DNA of 64,000 bases from Mesorhizobium_K quangtriensis (GTDB lineage: Bacteria > Pseudomonadota > Alphaproteobacteria > Rhizobiales > Rhizobiaceae). The position numbers were made by a program, and so were the translations under genes. Shown one piece after another: positions 59,854 to 64,000 of the stretch (position 1 is its first letter; each line of letters opens with the position of its first letter). Below the pieces are notes generated by a model that was not told where the DNA came from, ran no database searches, and was given only the letters and a program-made list of their open reading frames with translations. The stretch lies in contig NZ_JBEBMF010000002.1 in assembly GCF_040081925.1 (NCBI RefSeq), positions 1,178,001 through 1,242,000 of the forward strand, given 5' to 3'.

Positions 59854-60723
59854 CTAGGCGAGGATCTGCGCGCCGACTGTACGGTCGATACCGTGGAGGG
59901 GCGGTTTGGCCGGATGGCTCTCCTGCTCGTAGGTCCAGACCTTGAACAGGCTGAGGTTGTGCGGCCCGAAGCTGTGCAGCAGGGGAACGTCGGTGGCGTC
60001 GCGCCCGCGCGCCAGCACGACGCGGCCTATGCGCGCCTTGTTATGGCGCGGATCGAAGGTGTACCACTTGCCGTCGAGGAACACCTCCATCCACGCGGAG
60101 AAGTCCATGGGCGCGGGGTCGGCAGGCACGCCGATATCGCCGAGATAGCCGTTTACATAGCGCGCCGGGATATTCATGCAGCGGCAGAGCGTGATGGCAA
60201 GATGGGCGAAGTCGCGGCAAACGCCGACCTGCTCCTCATGTGCCTGCGCCGCGGTGCGGGTGGAGCGGGCGTAGCCGTAGCCGAAGGACAAGCGGTTGTG
60301 CACGTAATCGACGATCGCCTGAACGCGCGCCCAGCCGGGCGGCATGTGCCCGAACAGGCTCCACGCGAGCCCGCTCATGTGATCGGTTTCACAATAGCGA
60401 CTTCCGAGCAGGTAGCCCAGCACGTCCGGCGGCAGGTCATCTACAGGAGTCTCCTTCGCCAGCGTGTTGACCTCATCAGGCTCGCCCGAGTCCTCTACCA
60501 CCGCGTCATACAGAATGCGGAAGGTGCCGGCCGGTGCGCTGAACCTGCGGCACGCATTGCCATAGCGGTCGTTGTAGACGGAGGAGGGAACCGATGGTGA
60601 CGTCAGCACCCGCGTCTGGCGCTTGATGTCGGCCTGTCGCTCCTCGTGGATTTCAAGAAGAGAAATGATCGGCGTCTGCTGCTGGCACTCGATGGCTATT
60701 TCGTAGCCGAGCCGGATGAGCAT
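59854..60723 (-). CDS. Transglutaminase-like family protein
   Basis: 289 residues. N-terminal bacterial transglutaminase-associated domain (LIRLGYEIAIECQQQTPIIS) and a core with the catalytic Cys in EQVGVCRDFAHLAITLCR. The strand that usually carries the catalytic His (DFHAW) reads DFSAWMEVFLDGKWYTFDPR here, so Ser takes the His position; the following Asp is kept in TFDPRHN. IGRVVLARGRDATDVPLL is typical of this rhizobial branch. Activity may differ from protein cross-linking. Confidence 0.88.
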   Translation of the reverse strand: MLIRLGYEIAIECQQQTPIISLLEIHEERQADIKRQTRVLTSPSVPSSVYNDRYGNACRRFSAPAGTFRILYDAVVEDSGEPDEVNTLAKETPVDDLPPDVLGYLLGSRYCETDHMSGLAWSLFGHMPPGWARVQAIVDYVHNRLSFGYGYARSTRTAAQAHEEQVGVCRDFAHLAITLCRCMNIPARYVNGYLGDIGVPADPAPMDFSAWMEVFLDGKWYTFDPRHNKARIGRVVLARGRDATDVPLLHSFGPHNLSLFKVWTYEQESHPAKPPLHGIDRTVGAQILA

Positions 60724-60837
60724 GGCGGGAACCTCGTTGAGGGATTTCGGAAAATTTGGTCGACAACGCCCACAACCCCCGGAGGGTTCCGGCGTCCGGC
60801 CAGATTCTCGATAGAAAACGCCAGAAGACCTCAGGGT

Positions 60838-61050
60838 TCAGAAGTCGGAGGCGAGACCCTTCACTTCCCAGTCGCCGTAGCGGATGGGTTCCTTGCCACC
60901 GCGCCCGCCCACTTCCTTCGGTCGGGCGGCGTCGGTGTCCGCCGCGATACGGCGCGCGGCGGCTTCCTCAAGGGCGCGACGCGCCGCCGGCGACAGCGGC
61001 TTGGCACCGGACTTCCCGGGTTCGCCCGTCTGCTGGATGTCTTGCGTCAT
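60838..61050 (-). CDS. DUF1674 / SdhAF4-like protein
   Basis: 70 residues. The end KEPIRYGDWEVKGLASDF is the DUF1674 signature shared with SDHAF4, the eukaryotic factor that binds flavinated SdhA before complex II assembly. The rest is disordered, Ala/Arg/Pro-rich. Bacterial members are inferred to aid SDH assembly. It is divergent from htpX by about 115 bp. sdhB lies near the other end of the window. Confidence 0.9.
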   Translation of the reverse strand: MTQDIQQTGEPGKSGAKPLSPAARRALEEAAARRIAADTDAARPKEVGGRGGKEPIRYGDWEVKGLASDF

Positions 61051-61164
61051 GATTGCGGTCCGGAACGTTGAAATGACTTCATATCTTTCCCATCATATAA
61101 TCGCCAACAAGGATTGGCGAACCACGGCTGCGTCAAATGTCTCGGCAGCCCAACGGAGACCGGC

Positions 61165-62211
61165 ATGAATATCCTTCGCACAGCCATGCTGCTGGCCTTC
61201 CTGACTGCTCTGTTCATGGGCGTCGGCTATCTGATCGGCGGCCAGAGCGGCGTGCTGATCGCCTTCCTCATTGCGGCTGGCATGAACTTCTTCAGCTACT
61301 GGAACGCCGACAAGATGGTGTTGCGGATGCACCATGCCGTCGAAACCAACGAGCAGAACGCGCCGGAATATTACGGCATCGTGCGCGATCTCGCCGCGCG
61401 CGCCAACCTGCCGATGCCGAAAGTCTACCTCATCAACAACCCACAGCCCAACGCCTTTGCCACCGGCCGCAATCCGCAGAACGCGGCGGTGGCGGCGACA
61501 ACCGGGCTTCTGGAGCGCCTGTCTTACGAGGAAGTGGCGGGCGTGATGGCGCATGAGCTCGCGCACATCCAGAACCGCGATACGCTGACGATGACGATCA
61601 CCGCGACCATCGCCGGCGCGATCTCGATGCTCGGCAACTTTGCGCTGTTCTTTGGCGGCAACCGCAACAACAACAATGGGCTCGGCGCCATCGGCGTGCT
61701 GGTCGCGGTCATCGTGGCGCCGATCGCGGCGGCGATCGTGCAGATGGCTATCAGCCGCACCCGCGAATATTCCGCCGACCGGCGTGGCGCGGAAATCTGC
61801 GGCCATCCCCTGTGGCTGGCTTCGGCGCTCGGCAAGATCGCCAACGCCGCGCAGCGCATCCGCAACCCCGACGCCGAACGCAGCCCGGCGACCGCATCGC
61901 TGTTCATCATCAACCCGCTGTCGGGCGAGCGCATGGACAATCTGTTCTCGACCCATCCGAACACGGAAAATCGCATCCGCGCGCTGCAGCAGATGGCCGA
62001 CGATGGCTTTGAACCTGCCCGGCCGCAGCGCCGCGCGGAAGCTCCACCTCCAGCACCCCAGCCGGAACCGGAAGCGCCGAGCACAGGCTCGCATGACGAA
62101 CCCGGCGATGGACCCTGGGGCACCCGAAAGTCGGCGCAGCCGGCCGAGCCGGAGCAGCCGAAACAGAACCCGTGGGGGCGGAACCCCACCGGGCCGAAGA
62201 GCCGCTGGTGA
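61165..62211 (+). CDS. htpX: Zinc metalloprotease HtpX
   Basis: 348 residues. Membrane M48B protease that degrades misfolded membrane proteins. Two N-terminal helices (LLAFLTALFMGVGYLIGG; GVLIAFLIAAGMNFFSYW), the zinc motif VMAHELAHIQNRDTLTMT, then further helices and REYSADRRGAEICGHPLWLA with the third ligand. The C-terminal 70 residues are Pro/Glu-rich, an extension typical of rhizobia. ATG 61165 chosen for the helix start. The rsmB ATG overlaps its stop. Confidence 0.97.
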   Translation: MNILRTAMLLAFLTALFMGVGYLIGGQSGVLIAFLIAAGMNFFSYWNADKMVLRMHHAVETNEQNAPEYYGIVRDLAARANLPMPKVYLINNPQPNAFATGRNPQNAAVAATTGLLERLSYEEVAGVMAHELAHIQNRDTLTMTITATIAGAISMLGNFALFFGGNRNNNNGLGAIGVLVAVIVAPIAAAIVQMAISRTREYSADRRGAEICGHPLWLASALGKIANAAQRIRNPDAERSPATASLFIINPLSGERMDNLFSTHPNTENRIRALQQMADDGFEPARPQRRAEAPPPAPQPEPEAPSTGSHDEPGDGPWGTRKSAQPAEPEQPKQNPWGRNPTGPKSRW

Positions 62212-63596
62212 TGGATCGCCAAGCCGGGCGGAAGGCGCGACCCACGAAACCAAAGCAAGACGCTGAGGCCGGGAACAGGAACGTTCCCGGCCTTGCTGCA
62301 CGCATGACGGCAGCCAAGCTGCTTGCCATCGTCATCGATGCGAAGACACCCCTCGACGGGTTGACCGACAACGACAACGGCCATCCGCACTATCTGGCGC
62401 TTGAGCCACGCGACCGGGCGCTGGTGCGTGCTATTCTAACCACCGCCCTGCGGTTCCGCGTCACCATCGGCAAGCTGCTTACGCTGCGCCTCGAACGACC
62501 GCTGCCACCCAACGCCGCCACGCTGACGCACATCCTGCATGTTGCCGCAGCACAGATCCTGTTTCTCGATGTGCCGGACAGCGCTGCGGTCGACCTCGCC
62601 GTCACCCACGCCAAGTCCGACCCGCGCACGACCCGCTTCGCGGCGCTCGTCAACGGCGTGCTCCGCTCGCTGGCGCGTGGCAAGGACGCCGAACTGCGGC
62701 CCATGCTCGACACTACGCGGGATGCACCAGACTGGTTCGTGCAGGGGCTCGTCTCGGCTTATGGCGAGGAAAAGGCCGTAGCGATCCTTGCTGCCCATCG
62801 CGTAGAGGCGCCTGTCGATTTCAGCGTCAAGGCAGACGCGGCACTTTGGGCCGAACGGTTCGGCGGCATCGTGTTGCCGACGGGCGGCGTTCGCGTCGAG
62901 AAGTTGAACGCCGCCGTTTCAGAACTACCCGGATTTGCCGAGGGCGAATGGTGGGTGCAGGACGCCGCCGCCGCCCTGCCCGCGCGCCTGCTCGGCGACA
63001 TCGCCGGCAAGCGCGTCGCTGACCTCTGCGCTGCACCCGGCGGCAAGACCGCTCAACTGGTGCTAGCGGGAGCGCATGTCACCGCGCTCGACACCTCGAA
63101 GAACAGGCTTGTCCGATTGCAGCGGAACCTCGAACGGCTGCGGCTGACGGCCGAGACTTTGCAGGCCGACCTCCTCGAATTCAGGCCGACAGAACTGTTC
63201 GACGCCGTGCTGCTCGACGCGCCTTGCTCCTCGACCGGGACAGTGCGCCGGCATCCTGATGTGCCGTGGACGAAATCTCCTGCCGACATCGAGAAGCTGG
63301 CAGCCTTGCAGGCGAAGATGCTCGCCGCCGCCGCCAAACTGGTGAAGCCGGGCGGGCGCATCGTTTTTTCGAATTGTTCGCTCGATCCCGCCGAGGGCGA
63401 GGATATCTGTCGCACCTTTTCCGCCTCGGCCGATGTTGAGGCGGACCCGATCCAGCCGGGCGAGATCGCTGGCGCCGACGAATTCCTGACTTCCCAAGGA
63501 ACCCTACGGACCACGCCGGCCGGCATGACGCTTGGCTCCCCTGGCATTTCCGGCTTGGATGGTTTCTTCGCTGCCCGTTTTCGCCGAAAAGACTGA
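62211..63596 (+). CDS. rsmB: 16S rRNA (cytosine-5-)-methyltransferase, RsmB type
   Basis: 461 residues. N-terminal NusB-like RNA-binding domain (KLLAIVIDAKTPLDGLTDND and ILHVAAAQILFLDVPDSAAV) and C-terminal SAM domain: VADLCAAPGGKTAQLVLAGA, VTALDTSKNRLVRLQRNLER, AVLLDAPCSSTGTVRRHPDV with one catalytic Cys, and IVFSNCSLDPAEGEDI with the second. Methylates C967 of 16S rRNA. ATG 62211 shares one base with the htpX stop (TGATG). Confidence 0.95.
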   Translation: MDRQAGRKARPTKPKQDAEAGNRNVPGLAARMTAAKLLAIVIDAKTPLDGLTDNDNGHPHYLALEPRDRALVRAILTTALRFRVTIGKLLTLRLERPLPPNAATLTHILHVAAAQILFLDVPDSAAVDLAVTHAKSDPRTTRFAALVNGVLRSLARGKDAELRPMLDTTRDAPDWFVQGLVSAYGEEKAVAILAAHRVEAPVDFSVKADAALWAERFGGIVLPTGGVRVEKLNAAVSELPGFAEGEWWVQDAAAALPARLLGDIAGKRVADLCAAPGGKTAQLVLAGAHVTALDTSKNRLVRLQRNLERLRLTAETLQADLLEFRPTELFDAVLLDAPCSSTGTVRRHPDVPWTKSPADIEKLAALQAKMLAAAAKLVKPGGRIVFSNCSLDPAEGEDICRTFSASADVEADPIQPGEIAGADEFLTSQGTLRTTPAGMTLGSPGISGLDGFFAARFRRKD

Positions 63597-63733
63597 TTGC
63601 CCGTCCGGATTGCCCAAAAACCACGCAATTGCCTTCACGTAAAATTCACTCTCATGTAAAGTCCTGAATCGGCTAGCCATTCGACCACCCCGGGACAGCG
63701 GTCGTCCGGCTGCGAAGCGGAGAGGAATTTGCA

Positions 63734-64000
63734 TTGGCGACTGCGACGGGCAACACGACGCGTCTCTGGACGCTCGTCGCACGCGAGATGTGGCGAAAGA
63801 CGCGGCGGCGGCTGCGCGCCGGCCCACTCTACCGCTGGCGCTACTCGGGCCGAACGCCCGAGCGGGTGCTGATCGCGCCGCCGGACCTTCGTCTCGCCGA
63901 CCCGCAGATCGCGCTGGAAATCTACTACGGCCGCTTTCCGCTTTCGGGCCATCTCGTCGAGACCGGGGGGCGCTCACCTTTCCAGATCGAGGTGCAGAAC
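63734..64000 (+). CDS. Heparinase II/III family protein, N-terminal part (truncated by window end)
   Basis: 89 codons visible from TTG 63734, which has GGAGAGG nine bases upstream. LWTLVAREMWRKTRRRLRAG, PLYRWRYSGRTPERVLIAPP, ALEIYYGRFPLSGHLVETGG match the N-terminus of rhizobial heparinase II/III-domain proteins, which are polysaccharide lyase-like. htpX-rsmB-heparinase, with purH expected next, is a typical order. Substrate unknown. Confidence 0.85.
   Translation, partial: MATATGNTTRLWTLVAREMWRKTRRRLRAGPLYRWRYSGRTPERVLIAPPDLRLADPQIALEIYYGRFPLSGHLVETGGRSPFQIEVQN

Overview
This 64 kb window is high-GC chromosomal DNA from an alphaproteobacterium. Gene content points to Rhizobiales, most likely Phyllobacteriaceae such as Mesorhizobium or a relative. 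The pointers are a GapR (DUF2312) gene next to DUF1244, a hemC-hemD-mic60-hemY cluster, an F1-only ATP synthase operon atpHAGDC, an alanine/glutamate-tailed L19, and dispersed intergenic palindromes of the kind common in rhizobia. The assignment rests on protein and context recognition, not on a search. I saw no tRNA or rRNA gene, insertion sequence, prophage or CRISPR array. The window is mostly core genome.

Layout. 1-2770: end of a GT25 glycosyltransferase gene, sdhB, an RlaP-like nucleotidyltransferase, yceH. 2775-5566 (minus): polar amino-acid ABC transporter cassette (binding protein, GNAT, permease, methyltransferase) with no ATPase; the methyltransferase has an apparent one-base deletion. 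5706-8128 (minus): rimM-trmD-DUF4260-rplS. 8186-11749: xerC, a tiny membrane protein, a methyltransferase, a large MscS channel. 11861-15587: gapR, DUF1244, N-formylglutamate amidohydrolase, and divergent DUF1036 and pyk. 15590-20602: hydrolase, TPR protein, rpmJ, LprI-like protein, purEK, two divergent DUF465 genes. 20811-28377: secreted pentapeptide-repeat protein, ArsR regulator, two MFS transporters, quinone oxidoreductase, FAH-family enzyme, amidotransferase, TerB. 28393-33146 (minus): heme cluster. 33256-36758: tsaD-gpsA-YciI-EVE-methyltransferase. 37596-42592 (minus): atpHAGDC. 42850-53081: two small membrane proteins, priA, transaldolase, a hydratase, leuS-lptE, yggS, aldo/keto reductase, usg. 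53413-57374: acs, MOSC protein, cfa. 57375-59791: a tiny transcription unit, a TadG-like protein, a secreted nuclease. 59854-64000: transglutaminase, SdhAF4-like DUF1674, htpX, rsmB, start of a heparinase II/III gene.

How the genes work together. Respiration and energy: sdhB, the SdhAF4-like factor, atpHAGDC, acs and pyk. Translation: rimM, trmD, rplS, rpmJ, leuS, tsaD, rsmB. Tetrapyrrole and envelope: hemC, hemD, hemY and Mic60; lptE, cfa, htpX, MscS. Many pairs share 1-14 bp (ATGA, GTGA, TTGA and one CTGA overlap), so translational coupling is common.

The parts least explained by ordinary annotation are: (i) two related intergenic elements (24586-24940 and 36770-37170) that share a core and keep hairpins at matching positions although the stem sequences differ, which looks like a structured RNA; (ii) a 22-codon ORF at 57507 behind a 14-nt perfect complement of the 16S rRNA 3' tail, closed by a strong terminator; (iii) a terminator-like hairpin and alternative palindrome in the rpmJ leader; (iv) the frameshifted methyltransferase; (v) a palindromic repeat inside the ATP synthase operon.
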